Below, piece after piece: positions 1 to 11,219 of a DNA stretch of 64,000 bases (position 1 is the first letter of the stretch; every line of letters begins with the position of its first letter). The DNA is from Forficula auricularia. Its lineage: Eukaryota; Arthropoda; Insecta; Dermaptera; Forficulidae. The notes under the pieces were generated by a model. The model saw only the letters and a list, made by a program, of their open reading frames with translations, had not been told where the DNA came from and did no database searches. The translations under genes and the position numbers were made by a program. The stretch lies in assembly GCA_024734495.1 (NCBI GenBank), contig JALMQS010000085.1:16556334-16620333 (forward strand), given 5' to 3'.

Positions 1-15
1 TAGGTATGTAAGTAA

Positions 16-1493
16 TCTACTCTTATTAAACGAGCAAAAATTGTATATTATATTTGTTTGTTTATATATTTGTATCTTGGTTATATTTTGAAAACGACTC
101 TACCGATTTTGATGAAATTCACGAGTTAGGGGGTTTTTGGGGTGACAATTCGATCTGTCACGGTCTCATCTTCGACAAAATTGTTTTTGATGGGTTTTTT
201 CGTAATCAAATTAATTATTCTCAGGTAGACAAATCCCATTCTTAGGGTTTTAAAAAAAGGTTTCCCTTTTCCTTTTGTGCTCAGGCAGACAATGGGTCGG
301 GTAAATCCTTTATTCTCAAAGGCCTTGAAGAAGTATTGTGTTTGTGGTTTGTTGTTCTCCCTAAACGTTAGAATTATTAATAAACGTTTTATAATTGTTT
401 TTATAAAGAACCTTATTTATTTAATAAAATGAAAAAATAATCAAGAATTTATTTAAAAATATCTTTCGCATAAGCAGGTCTCAATTTTCTGAAAAAATAA
501 CACGATGGTCGAATACATTATATTTATTTGAATTTTTTCCAATGCAAAGCATGGGTAAAGTATTGTAATCGCTCTCGGGGCAAGCGTGGCTTCAAAGGGT
601 CCTCAGGTAAAGACTACGGAACCCATGGACTCAATTAAAGTCACAAATTGTAGTATTCAATTAGGTTGAATTTTAGCACGTGACGGTTTTGCCAAAAATT
701 ACATGGGGTCTCGTCGAGAGGCAAAAAGTGCGATTTTTTCATTTAGTGCGTCCGGGTGGATGTATGTATGGATGGATGGATGGATGGATGGATGTTATCG
801 TTTTTTTGGCCCACGATTTTTTCCACACCGCTGAACCGATTGAAATGAAATTGAAAACCTGGCATTCTTTTAACAAAATGAAGCGCTGATTAGTTTTTGG
901 TACATATCGGCCCACTAGAACATTAGTACTTTATAGTTTTTTCTAAATATCTTGAAACTGACTTAACCAATTTTGATGAAATTTAATATCCTAATTAAGT
1001 ACCTTGGGAACCACAAAAAAGGTTAAATAAAGTTTTTAGTAAAATTATATTTTAAAGTACTTTACTCTAGAGTAAGAGAGTACTTTTTTTAATTTTTTTA
1101 ATTCTTTAAAATTTATTCATTTGAAAGTTTTAATATAGCTCATTTAGCCTTGCTTAAGTGAGAATGGATAGGCTTCTCTCTGTAAAATGCTAAAAATTTG
1201 GGAGGAATTTTTATGAGTAACCATAGCAACTGCGTTGTTTTCTTATCCGTTACCTTTGCTTAAGACATAGAGAAATCGACTTTAAACCAAAAATAGCGAT
1301 TGATTCTCATCTCGTACTTGAGGAATAATCATTCTATATTGGATTTTTGACGTTTCGGTTTTTATTTAATTTGAAAACGGCTTTCAAATAAAAATCGACC
1401 TTTTTATCAGAATTTAAAATTAAAAATAATATTAAAATAAAGCTTTTAACTGAAGGAAGAAGTTACCGAGCATCGCTCGGTGCCTCAGGTACT
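16..1493 (+). mobile_element. Helitron-like element, family H1, full-length copy
   Basis: The 5' end reads A|TCTACTC followed by TTAAACGAGCAA, and the same end recurs near 33596, 13644, 46128 and 58131. The 3' end is a perfect hairpin (ACCGAGC-ATC-GCTCGGT) followed by CTCAGGTACT. No terminal inverted repeats and no coding region are seen, so it would be a non-autonomous rolling-circle element. The 3' terminus is not the textbook CTRR; if the last T is target DNA the insertion is into TT, as for Helentron types. It holds a GGAT microsatellite and, near 1225-1330, a diverged copy of the 120-bp module found in other elements here. Confidence 0.7.
757..795. repeat. GGAT/GTAT tetranucleotide microsatellite
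   Basis: About eight GGAT or GTAT units in a row inside the H1 Helitron-like copy. Internal tetranucleotide runs are common in non-autonomous rolling-circle elements of insects. Confidence 0.85.
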
Positions 1494-2172
1494 TTATAAT
1501 TATAATTCCATATGATACCTACTCATTAAAACTGCAGCTTCCTCAGGAATCGATTAATTAAGAAGGTGTCTTATTTTCGGATTCCATTTGATTAATGAAA
1601 ATGGCGTCAGGTGATGAATCGCTAGAGGTTGACATGAGCAAGCCTTCCATTATATAAACAGAAGCGACTCTTGAGATTGCAGAATTGACATTTCACATGC
1701 AAAATCAAGTGGTGCACACTCAGCTAGCTAGCTTTCTTAGAAAGGTTAGATGCCAATCTAACATATACGAAAACCAAACATCAACACCGCAGCTAAGTTC
1801 GTTGCTTGTTATTATTGTCAGATCAAACTCTTATACGGAAAATAGGGAATTATAAAAACGAACAACTTATTTTCAATCTAGAGGGCTAAATATTGACAAT
1901 ACCTTTAATTATATTCAAAAATTTAATGAGCTAATAACTGATTTAAACGTGAAGAAAAATCATTTTCAAACATAAATTTTTTTCTCTCTCTATAGTCGTG
2001 ATAAATAAAAAATACACAGTCTTAGAAAGTTCGTTCTAGTGTCAAAATGTTTGTATTTTCGAAATGAAAAACTAATTAGGTTTTGGTCATTCTAGTTTCA
2101 GAACTTTTGGCTAAAAATGCACAAAATCAGGGAACAATCAAATTGTAATATGGGAAGAATTTAACTACTTTA
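1494..2172. other. AT-rich stretch without recognised feature
   Basis: No convincing ORF, RNA gene or terminal repeat was seen. Reading frames are short and interrupted. It may be ancestral intergenic DNA between two transposable-element insertions. Confidence 0.5.
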
Positions 2173-2275
2173 GTAGCACCATGTTTCAAACTATATAGTA
2201 ACTATATAGTGCCTATATGGATTTTGAGAATCTATATAGCCGCTATATAGTTACTATATCGTTTCATGTTGCTAC
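2173..2275. mobile_element. Short foldback MITE, GTAGCA ends, copy 1
   Basis: The ends GTAGCACCATGTTTCAAA and TTTCATGTTGCTAC are inverted, with an inner TATATAGTAACTAT palindrome, so the whole element can fold on itself. A related copy lies at 48839-48905. No target duplication could be fixed with confidence. Confidence 0.6.
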
Positions 2276-2350
2276 AAGTCGCTAGCCTGGCTTTATACCA
2301 ACCGTTCTCTAACTGTTAAAAATTTCTTATATAATTTTACTATAAATATA

Positions 2351-3289
2351 CTGATGTGGCCATCCACATGACTTTACCATATGCTTGGCCGTTCTCTTAT
2401 ATTTAAAATTTAATAACATCATTTATAATCCATTTAAAAAGGAAGGTCAGAAAATGAAAATCTAGACCCTTGACCAAACGCACTTGCAGCTTACTAACCT
2501 TCAGCTATTTAAGACCTGTATCCTGACATGTTACCTTCGACCCCCGCCCAATTCATAAAAGTACTCTTTCTTCTTTTCACGATGGAGGGGCCAACCCAGG
2601 CCTTTGAGGGGTTGCACCCCCTTTTTGGTGTAACTCCTTCCCTCAACATCATTAACCTCGCCATAAAAAAAACACAACTTTCTAATTTTTGTTTACCTCA
2701 ATCAGGGGGCCCCCGAGAAGACTAAAAATGCAAAAACTAAACCCACTTCTCAAAAAGGTTGGTCACTGGTCTAGAACCTAAATTGATAGTTCTATTTTTT
2801 AACCTCACCAAACGACACCAAGAAAAAATAATAATATTTTTGTTAATATAGGCGTTCATTTTATAGTAGGTATATTTCAATTATTTTTTTTTTTTTTTTT
2901 TGAAAATCTTATAATTTTAATTTTTAAACCTCCCCCCCCCCCCCCTTAATTTTTGGTTCAACTTCAACTAAAATTCAATCAGCTCTCAATCTCAATGAAC
3001 CAAAAAACTACATGTGAAATTTTGTTTTTATATTCACACTAGTTTTTAAGCTTAGAGCGTGCATAAAAATTTGGTAACGTACTAATGTACAAATAGACAT
3101 TTTGACAAAATAATTAATATCTCAAAAAATTTAATTTTTTCGATGTTTACTTTTTAGAGCTTTTTGTAAACCAAAATGCTATGGTTTTGACCAATTTTTT
3201 TAATCAAAAATTGAGCCGTTTTTGAGATATTTTGAAAAAACAAAGCAAAAAACAATTTTTCCATGCGCTATTACAATACTTGACCATAA
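2351..3289 (+). mobile_element. R2 repeat family, copy with internal insertion
   Basis: It starts with CTGATGTGGCC, ACTTTACCATA and ends with ACAATACTTGACCATA, matching copies at 21878-22530 and 40742-41410 (inverted) and the split copy at 46868/48525. The middle differs and carries poly-T and a C17 homopolymer. Copies share a 12-bp terminal motif CTTTACCATACA in inverted orientation, suggesting a non-autonomous DNA element; the superfamily is not assigned. R2 is only a local label and does not mean the R2 LINE. Confidence 0.55.
2930..2946. repeat. Poly-C homopolymer tract
   Basis: About 17 consecutive C bases. Similar C or G runs occur near 5717, 7101, 8815, 47798 and 62037, several inside repeat copies. 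Length in the assembly is likely unreliable. Confidence 0.8.
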
Positions 3290-3961
3290 AATAAAAAAAG
3301 TGAAGTCCGGCATCAAAACGTTTTAGTACTATGTATTACATACCAGTATTGTAATCTTATAACATATCTTTTACTAATACGTATCTAATTAATACAAGTT
3401 ACAATTTATTTTTCGTATTTTTGCAATGAGTTATGTGATGTTACCAATATAATATAGTATTGTTTTTTTACTATACGTATTGTAAATATCTTATCTATTT
3501 GTATTGTAAATATATATTACATTTAGAATTTTTTTAACAGTGAACACAGAAATTTGCTGTGATTTTTACTTTTTCTCTCAATTCCATAGCCTAAATTCCA
3601 CTTCATTTATTTATTTCGAAAACTTCCTGGCTTTCTTTATTTGCTCTTTTTTATTTTGTTACTAAAACCTTGATTTTGTTTTTATTAATTTTCATTTTAA
3701 TCATTTCAGTCATGTTTATAAATAGGAAAATAAATTACAAAAAAAAAAATTTATATATATTCTTCGAATCTTATTTTCACTAATGGAATTGGCGCTATAA
3801 AAAATTTAAAATCAAATTTTTTATATTTAAAAAATGATAGATTAAAATAAGAATAAAAGATATTTTGATCGAATCCAAAAAAGATCTTATTTTATAAATC
3901 AAATTCGTTAAAATTTTCCAATGTGTGTGTGTGTATGTAGATATATGTTGATAATTTGTGT
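3290..3961. other. AT-rich stretch, ends in a short GT microsatellite
   Basis: No gene seen. A GT run lies at about 3922-3932. The sequence is low complexity and T-rich on this strand. Confidence 0.5.
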
Positions 3962-4160
3962 AGGTTCGTGAATCAGTCACGGCTGTCTTAGCGAAGTCCA
4001 GAGCACTTCGGTGCCAAGTATTTGCCCTTCGGCGGCGCGAGTCGCGACGGCTCTGGCCAAAAGCCAGCCCACATGGGGTACCGAGTACCAACACCTCGAC
4101 AAACACTTCCATCCAAAGACACCACGAATATTTCCCCGCTTCCCGATTGGTTTTAGATAA
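3962..4160. other. GC-rich block of unknown nature
   Basis: A 200-bp block is far more GC-rich than its surroundings. It is open on the minus strand as part of a 124-residue frame whose C-terminal third is plain AT-rich DNA. It does not match a family I recognise. It could be a solo LTR or a decayed exon; no splice sites or LTR termini could be fixed. Confidence 0.35.
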
Positions 4161-4199
4161 GATTAACAATTATTCAGATTTATTTTGTCTATTAACAAC

Positions 4200-4410
4200 A
4201 AAACATTGAAGGGTGGAGTTCCTAATAGTACCTATATTAATCAAATTTAGGGAACGCGGTGTTGGTTTATAGTGAAATATTGTTAAAATTAAATTAGGTT
4301 GGAGTTGGTGGTGTTTCACAAGGAGAAAAATTAAAATACAAAGATTTTTTAGTTTACTCTATATATTTCGAGCTGTTAACTCATCGTCAGGAGAACATTG
4401 ACTGAAGATA
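4200..4410 (-). mobile_element. Single-arm fragment of hammerhead-bearing repeat (family j/l)
   Basis: The order of short motifs (GGTGTTGGT, GTGAAA, GGTTGGAG, GTGTTTCACA, then the hammerhead-like core) parallels the better preserved copies at 14565-14760 and 56108-56290, although it is diverged. Only one arm is present. Confidence 0.5.
4357..4393 (-). ncRNA. Hammerhead-like ribozyme motif (N7=C variant)
   Basis: On the minus strand: stem I CTC, CTGACGA, one extra T, stem II GAG/CTC, GAAA, AT-rich palindromic stem III ending in A, then GAG pairing with stem I. Position 7 of the hammerhead core is free, so CTGACGA still fits. Stem II is only 3 bp, so this is a weak candidate. Confidence 0.35.
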
Positions 4411-4420
4411 ACATATTAGC

Positions 4421-5012
4421 CAAGAGCCCACGACGGCCAGACCTTCGTTATTTTATAAAAGCTGAAAGTTTTTCTGTGCATGTCCCCTATACAGGTAAGA
4501 ACGACCAGCGACTATAGAGTTTGGGTTGTGGTTACTTTGGCAGGTAACAGGTAATAAAGGTGTATAAAATAGTACTTTAAATTCGTTAAAGTATAAAGCT
4601 CAATTTTTTTATATTTTCTTCGGGATAACTTTAGAAATCTCGTCATCCATTGCCGGACACTTATGACAGTTGCTACCCTCTGCCAGACACCCCTAAACTT
4701 TAAGAAACTCAAGCTTGAGTGGTTTGCCATAAAATAATTTAGTCTTTTTGATTTTAAGTCGATTCTTCCACGTTTTCAGTAGAAGTTGTCATTAATAGTC
4801 AAAACAACAAAAATGGAATGCAATAAGGTTATTCCTCTAGTATTAGATAAGAATCGATGGTTATTTTTGATTTTAAGTCGATTCCTCCATGTCTTCACCA
4901 ATGGTTATCAATAATAACCGAAATGTCAAAAATCTATGTAAAAACCATTAAAACTGTCCGCCTATTGAGGTAACATTTTTTTATAGGTCGCCAAGTAACA
5001 TATATAAAATTT
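4421..5012. mobile_element. Foldback FB1, copy 1, cut by the assembly gap
   Basis: Bases 4421-4700 match the terminal arm of the complete FB1 copy at 7491-8398. The rest matches the reverse complement of that copy's centre, including the 120-bp module. It ends at the N run. The missing part, judged from copy 2, is the short spacer and the second arm, roughly 350 bp. Confidence 0.8.
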
Positions 5013-5112
5013 NNNNNNNNNNNNNNNNNNNNNNNNNNNNNNNNNNNNNNNNNNNNNNNNNNNNNNNNNNNNNNNNNNNNNNNNNNNNNNNNNNNNNNNN
5101 NNNNNNNNNNNN
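5013..5112. other. Assembly gap of exactly 100 N
   Basis: A fixed 100-N block is a conventional unknown-size gap. It lies exactly where the FB1 palindrome would turn into its second arm, a structure that commonly breaks assemblies. Confidence 0.98.
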
Positions 5113-5358
5113 ATCTTGAAAATTTACTTTTGAATTCACGATCTTTTTTACAATCAAAAAATTTCCAAAATGGTAGAAAATTGAAATTTGTTTTTATTTA
5201 TGTTTTCTCGTCATGTTATTATTGCCTACGTTGAAAATTATAAAGATTCTGAAAATTTCAAGTCGATATATCAATTTATAGAGGTCGTTCAAAATTTTTA
5301 ATTTTTAAACTAGTGTACTTTAGATGTTTTTGAGTGACCTGTAAATATAAATATTTTT

Positions 5359-6065
5359 TGACGTGACAACGTCTTATAAATCGATGAAGCCGGCTGCACG
5401 CTCGAAAAAACATGACTCATCTGAGGCGTTCCATTTAAGGCTTGAAGTGCAAGCGAGAGCGCGGAACGAGCTGTTTCTTTCTATCTTCTCTCTCACTCGC
5501 ACCCTCCCTAGCCCCAATGCCCAACTCGTATTCCATCTCTTTCCCTCGTGAGCGCTCTACTCTAGTCTGACTGCTTGCTTGCTCACTCATATATATATAT
5601 ATATAAACCCTACTATGTCCTGTCTATTTTCAACTTCCTCTGATGGACATTCAACAAGTGATCTATCCTAAATAATTATAGATTTTTTTAAAAACTAAGA
5701 AAAACCTAGGGAACGGGGGGGGGGCCTTTTTTATAAAAGGACAGAGAGAGGGAGAAACTCATGAGCAAGCAAGAAGGAGATAAATGAATGCGCAAGAAGG
5801 AGCGCGCGCTTTTAAATTAGATAGAACGAGAGGGAAGGAGATTTTCGATGGAAAGGATAAATACAGCACTCACGACGAAGAGGAAGAAAAAGAACAAAGT
5901 TAGCTGCGCAATAGATGGAGAAAAATCGGTTGTCTGTAAAGTCGGTTTACTGACGATAGTTGAACGTGACAACGTCATAAGAAAATACCATTCCATCAGT
6001 ATTTTCTTATGACGTTGTCACGTTCAACTATCGTCAGTAAACCGACTTTACAGACAACCGATTTT
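5359..6065. mobile_element. Probable DNA transposon remnant with ACGTGACAACGTC ends
   Basis: The left edge has GACGTGACAACGTCTTATAA and the right part has the same core in inverted orientation. The interior has pyrimidine-rich (5450-5590) and purine-rich (5745-5890) blocks that are roughly inverted. I have an impression that this terminal sequence is widespread in insects but do not name the superfamily. No coding region. Confidence 0.5.
5922..6065. repeat. Perfect 67-bp inverted repeat with 10-nt loop
   Basis: Arms 5922-5988 and 5999-6065 are exact complements by eye. It contains the ACGTGACAACGTC core of the element at 5359. Perfect identity suggests recent formation or conversion. Confidence 0.9.
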
Positions 6066-6231
6066 TTTTTCTTCTTTTGGAAATTTTTAAAAAATCTTGA
6101 GGGACCTCTTAAAAATTTTTAATCAAGGTGATTTTTCGTGAGCACTTTAAAATTAACATAATTTCATGTGAGACCAAAAATAAAAGATATTCGTTTTTTT
6201 AGGTCACCCTAATATATAGGTAAAATTACAC

Positions 6232-6389
6232 CGAGGGGTAAACCGCGATTGGAATTAGATTGTGCACGTCTTTGGAATTATTTTGGTATTCATTAGATAA
6301 TACCCCTTCATCGATTGTCTTCTAATTGGAAATGAAAGTGGAAGTGGAAGTAGAAGTGTACACGATATTAGGTCGCGGTTCACCCTTCT
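6232..6389 (+). mobile_element. M8 MITE, copy 1
   Basis: The ends CGAGGGGTAAACCGCGA and TCGCGGTTCACCCTTC are inverted. The interior has a GAAGTGGAAGTAG run and GGAATT repeats shared with copies at 50897-51052 and 52554-52709 and the partial at 29124. No clear duplication at this copy. Confidence 0.75.
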
Positions 6390-7327
6390 AACAATATCCT
6401 CCTTCTTTTGATTGGATGGGTTATGATATTTCATAAACAAAACATATAGAGGGGTATTTATTGGGTGCGCGAATTCGCGATCCTGCAGCAATCTTCAATT
6501 CTTGTAAAAACAATATTTTTCAGCCTCATCTCAGTATCTAAATATTCTAATCTTTGCAAGAGTGCAAGGGTCTGTAATAACTAGATATTGAATTTTTTGG
6601 TCTAAGACATTTTTTTCTAATTCCTTTTCATTAAAAGAATAAATAGTCATCATTAAATTATGTAGGTAAAACCTCACAAACGTCCTAAACAAAAGAATCA
6701 GAAGAGAGGCTATGAGGAAATTGGCAAGGGGGATCAAATAATGATTGAATAAAATTGCAATTTAATGTCCAAAATAATAATCATAATATTAGTCTAAGAA
6801 TTATTTATATATCCAAAATACCTATTATATTACTAAAATCCACTTTCGCTGGCAATAAAAAAAAATCCTTGAAATGTGATTAAAAGAGACAAGAATAAAA
6901 ATAAAAAAAGCTGTATTTTCACCACTCTATTTCGAGACAATTTCAAAATAAACATTAATTATATATTTTAAACAGCTATAAAAATTCCCATCCCTAACAC
7001 ACTCTTAATGTCCCCGGAATACGCGACTCTTTTGTTCTAAGCTATTAAGAATGAAATTGTAATTTGTTTCACATGAATCTCGTCAATCAGCGAGCAAATA
7101 GCCCCCCCCCCCCCCCTGGGGTCCCCCTTCAATCCAATGTGATGTAAATGATGACTACAAAAAATTTGTTTTCATTTAATAGTAAAGAACTTAAAAATAT
7201 TTTTATTTATTTATTTTAAGAAACCTTTAGATAATTTTACCTTGTTTTTAATTCTGAGAAATCGTGTCATCAAAAATATCAACCAACAAGAAAGATTCAG
7301 ATTCTGAGATTTCGTTTTACACAAGAG
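6390..7327. other. AT-rich stretch without recognised feature
   Basis: Only short ORFs and a C homopolymer at about 7101-7116. No terminal repeats or RNA genes were seen. Confidence 0.5.
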
Positions 7328-7490
7328 CAGGGACGGCGGAACTGTGGGGTCAGGAGTGTCAGCTGACTCCCCTGGGAATTTGTCTTTGGGTTCAGGGGGG
7401 TCAGCGGACCTCCAAAAGAAGGACATTTTACCGTTTACCCAAAAACAACTTTGTTTCCAAATTGTTGGTTGTAAAATTAATGTTTTAGCC

Positions 7491-8398
7491 CAAGAGCCCA
7501 CGACGGCCAGACCTTCGTTATTTTATAAAAGCTGAAAGTTTTTCTGTGCATGTCCCCTATACAGGTAAGAACGACCAGCGACTATAGAGTTTGGGTTGTG
7601 GTTACTTTGGCAGGTAACAGGTAATAAAGGTGTATAAAATAGTACTTTAAATTCGTTAAAGTATAAAGCTCAATTTTTATATTTTCTTCGGGATAACTTT
7701 AGAAATCTCGTCATCCATTGCCGGACACTTATGACAGTTGCTACCCCTGCCAGACACCCCTAAACTTTAATAAATTATAATTATACTTTCGTTATAATAT
7801 AAAAGATAAATTTTATATATGTTACTTGGCGACCTATAAAAAAATGTTACCTCAATAGGCGGACAGTTTTAATGGTTTTTACATAGATTTTTGACATTTC
7901 GGTTATTATTGATAACCATTGGTGAAGACATGGAGGAATCGACTTAAAATCAAAAATAACCATCGATTCTTATCTAATACTAGAGGAATAACCTTATTGC
8001 ATTCCATTTTTGTTGTTTTGACTATTAATGACAACTTCTACTGAAAACGTGGAAGAATCGACTTAAAATCAAAAAGACTAAATTATTTTATGGCAAACCA
8101 CTCAAGCTTGAGTTTCTTAAAGTTTAGGGGTGTCTGGCAGGGGTAGCAACTGTCATAAGTGTCCGGCAATGGATGACGAGATTTCTAAAGTTATCCCGAA
8201 GAAAATATAGAAAAATTGAGCTTTATACTTTAACGAATTTAAAGTACTATTTTATACACCTTTATTACCTGTTACCTGCTAAAGTAACCACAACCCAAAC
8301 TCTATAGTCGCTGGTCGTTCTTACCTGTATAGGGGACATGCACAGAAAAACTTTCAGCTTTTATAAAATAACGAAGGTCTGGCAGTCGTGGGCTCTTG
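7491..8398. mobile_element. Foldback FB1, copy 2, complete
   Basis: Terminal arms of about 285 bp (7491-7772 and 8122-8398) are near-identical inverted copies starting CAAGAGCCCACGACGGCC. The centre (7800-8120) includes the module GAATCGACTTAAAATCAAAA twice, shared with Helitron 46925-48524. No ORF of note; superfamily unknown. Confidence 0.85.
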
Positions 8399-8910
8399 AT
8401 CTATTATAATATTATCTGTTTGCGTTAACAAAGCCTAAAAACCTTGCGCAGTAATAATTACTCATTTTACTTAAATAGGTAGTACTAGGTCAAGAACAGG
8501 CTTTCGTCTACGTCTAAGTATATATTGCTAATTAATTTTCTTTTATTTTATTACTTTTTGAACCTAAACTCAAGCATTATAACTACTACAAACAAAAATT
8601 TGAACTCTTTTTTCTTCCACTTTTCAATAAAATCACAGCTACAAACTGCTTAAAAATAAGTTAAATTGTACCAATTTGCTCCATAGTGCAGGCGCTGAAT
8701 GGAGTTGAGTGTGCAAAATATGAGGACCGCACTTTATCTACTAATATTAACTGAGAATAGCTCAAAGATTAATAATCCGGATGTTGCCAACTTTTTGGTC
8801 CAATTTTTTTATCGGGGGGGGGGGGGAGGCTCTTACCTATAAAGGAAATTGATGAAGTACATGCTATGAAGCCATTTTAAGGGTTATTTTAATCATAATT
8901 TTTTAAAAAT

Positions 8911-9491
8911 GATAATAGGTTGTTAAATGAAGTGAAAAACAAAAATAATACTGGACCGTCGCTTAGAACACCAACTCTTAGATTTATAGATATCCAGCAT
9001 TTTCCATGACAGGAAATGATCTATTTTTTCAAAAAATCGCAGTTTTTCACTTCATAAAATGTAAACCAATCAAGTTAGAAACTGATTTCTATCTCATTCT
9101 CTAGGAAATTTTATTGACTTGAACGTTTACTTGGACTACTTTTTTATAAAACTTTTAAATTTATAGATATCCAGCATTTTCCTTGACACTTTTGAGGATT
9201 TGGATCATATCCTGTCCGTAAAATGCTGGATATCTATAAATCTAGGAGTTTTATAAAAAAAAGTGATCCAAGTAAACGTTCAAGTCAATAAAATTTCCTA
9301 GAGAATGAAATAGAAATCAAGTTTCTACCTTGATTGGTTTTCATTTTATGAAGGAAAAACTGCGATTTTTTGAAAAAATGGATCATTTCCTGTCATGGAA
9401 AATGCTGGATATCTATAAATCTAAGAGTTGGTGTTCTAAGCGACGGTCCAGTATTATTTTTGTTTTTCACTTCATTTAACAACCTATTATC
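8911..9491. repeat. Long palindrome FB2
   Basis: Arms of about 280 bp meet near 9195. The motif TATAGATATCCAGCATTTTC or its complement appears four times, twice in each arm, so the arms themselves contain a smaller repeat. A single-arm fragment occurs near 23175-23235. Confidence 0.85.
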
Positions 9492-9509
9492 ACTTTTATT
9501 ATAAATAAA

Positions 9510-9835
9510 CTGCAACGGATCGTTGGTAAACTTTATCCAAATTCATTTGAAATATTAATATGTTTATTCCTTTATTATTAATCAGATATCACTTGCAATT
9601 TGCAATAGCCATCGATTCTAATCAAATACATGTGGAATAACTATTCTACATTTGATTTTTGACCCTTCGATTATTATTAGTAACCATTGCTGAAGACATA
9701 GAGGAATCGCCTTAGAATAAAAAATAACAATCGATTCTTATCTAATACTAGAGGAATAACCTTTTATTGCATTTCATTTGCGTAGTATTAGATAAGAATC
9801 GATCGTTACTTTTGATTTTAAGTCGATTCCTCCAT
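9510..9835 (+). repeat. Helitron-interior segment with 120-bp module
   Basis: It begins AACTGCAACGGATCGTTG and matches 47335-47640 and 47910-48150 in Helitron 46925-48524. Two to three copies of the GAATCGACTTAAAATCAAAA / ATCGATTCTTATCTAATAC module occur, the last in inverted orientation. Confidence 0.7.
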
Positions 9836-10304
9836 GTCAGTTAATATTAGTAGATAAAGTGCGGTCCTCATATTTTGCACACTCAACTCCATTCAGCTCC
9901 CGGTCTATCAAAATTTTCTGGCCCCAGACCACCCATTTGATGAGGGGCATTGCCTACATCACTTTCCAAATTTTGACCCCCCTGGCCTAAGATCGTTCCG
10001 CCGTACTTGCTTGCACAAGAGTAAATATTTATTTATTTATTTATTCAAAGAATTGGTAGGTAGGTATCTATAGAGCCCGAGAAAGATCTCGGGATCTCGA
10101 AATTAATCATAGAAATGATCGAAAATTTAACAAAAATTCAATTAATAAAAGGTCAGATATGGATTGTTTTTCTAATGTTATTAAAAAAATTTTTAGAAAA
10201 AATCTTTTAATAAATATTTATATTTTTAATTAAAGATAATTTGGTCACCAATACAATATATACAATTGTCTATTTTTAAATATATCTAATACCTTAGTAT
10301 TGAA

Positions 10305-10440
10305 TTGAAAGTTCCTGTGAATACATTGTGATAGACTGATGAAGAGGGCAAGGCCCTCAAAACTATAGTCTCGTTATAAATAAATAAAATTTATAATTCC
10401 AGCAGAAGACACACTCTTTTATTGTCTCCTTCAATCTTAG
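10305..10440 (+). mobile_element. Single arm of hammerhead-bearing foldback (family a)
   Basis: It matches one arm of the palindrome at 55558-55857 from TCCTGTGAATACATTGTG through CCAGCAGAAGACACACTC. Only the plus-strand arm is present. Confidence 0.75.
10334..10373 (+). ncRNA. Degenerate hammerhead-like motif
   Basis: CTGATGA, extra A, stem II GAGGGC/GCCCTC (6 perfect pairs), then AAAA in place of GAAA, and the palindromic ACTATAGT stem III with C. Loss of the invariant G12 predicts no activity, yet stem II stays perfectly paired. Confidence 0.45.
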
Positions 10441-10654
10441 TATTGCTTTCTAAATTTTAGAGAAAGCAACTTTTTTTCTTTTTTTGAAAGTTTTTTCACT
10501 CATTGAAAAAGAAAGACATTCCCCCGAAACGTTTGACTTTTAAATAGACGTGTTCTAGAATGTTTTTTATAAAAAATTTGTTTTTTTTTTAAATTTATAT
10601 AAACAATCAATATTTTTTTTTTTTTTATACCTTCAACCTATATAAACTTGAAGA

Positions 10655-11180
10655 CACAAAAATCGAGCCACCTATACTCTCTTTTTCTAAAATTTGATTT
10701 ATTTCAGGTCCTAGGCATCGGATTCAAATAAAAAAGATGTCATAAGTTAGAAAATTTATTACAATTTAATAAAAAAGAAATTGTTACATTTTAGTACAGA
10801 CATTTTTTGATATATGGAAAAAAATAAGAACATAAGCAAAGTTTGTAATTTTAAGATATAGAATAATTTAATTATTTTTCAAATTTATCTTACACATTAT
10901 ATTTTTATTTTTTTTCAATAAATTTAATTTAATTTAATACAGAAATTTATAATTAAACATTAGGTACACTTTATTTCCAAAATCTTAAAATTAGAAAGTT
11001 TGTTTATGTTCTTATTTTTTTTCCATATATCAAAAAATGTGTTTACAAAATCTAAAAATTTATTTCTTATTAAACTGTAATAAATTCTCTAACTTATGTC
11101 ACCTTTTTTATTCCAATCCGATGCCTAGAACCTGAAATAAGTCAAGTTTTAGAAAAAGAGAGTAAGGTGGATCGATTTAT
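10655..11180. repeat. Long palindrome FB3
   Basis: Left arm from about 10660 (GAGCCACC, CTCTCTTTTTCTAAAATTTG) pairs with the right arm ending near 11180 (CAAGTTTTAGAAAAAGAGAG, GGTGGATCGATTT). Arms are about 210 bp with an AT-rich centre. Function and family unknown. Confidence 0.8.
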
Positions 11181-11219
11181 TTGATTGAAAATATAATATA
11201 GTTTATAATTAAAGTTTTG

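Larger units (their letters stand above)
8691..9899. mobile_element. Element with about 60-bp terminal inverted repeats
   Basis: Left 8691-8752 and right 9837-9899 are inverted copies (GCTGAATGGAGTTGAGTGTG and complement). It contains a 580-bp palindrome and, at 9510-9835, sequence homologous to the interior of Helitron 46925-48524. Non-coding. Flanking duplication not resolved. Confidence 0.7.
7328..10013. mobile_element. hAT-like composite element with 8-bp target duplication
   Basis: The left end CAGGGACGGCGGAAC and right end GTTCCGCCGTACTTGCTTG share the inverted core GACGGCGGAAC / GTTCCGCCGT(A)C. The whole is flanked by CACAAGAG at 7320-7327 and again at 10014-10021, an exact 8-bp duplication as made by hAT transposases. 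It is swollen by later insertions: FB1 copy 2 and the 8691-9899 TIR element. Left and right tips differ by a few bases, so the exact right boundary is the weakest point. No transposase seen. Confidence 0.65.

Noticed and set aside
3795..4169. 124-codon minus ORF with an RRDSRRRR stretch
   Set aside because: Only the N-terminal part has gene-like composition, and there is no domain, splice site or repeat in support. Kept as an unexplained GC-rich block.
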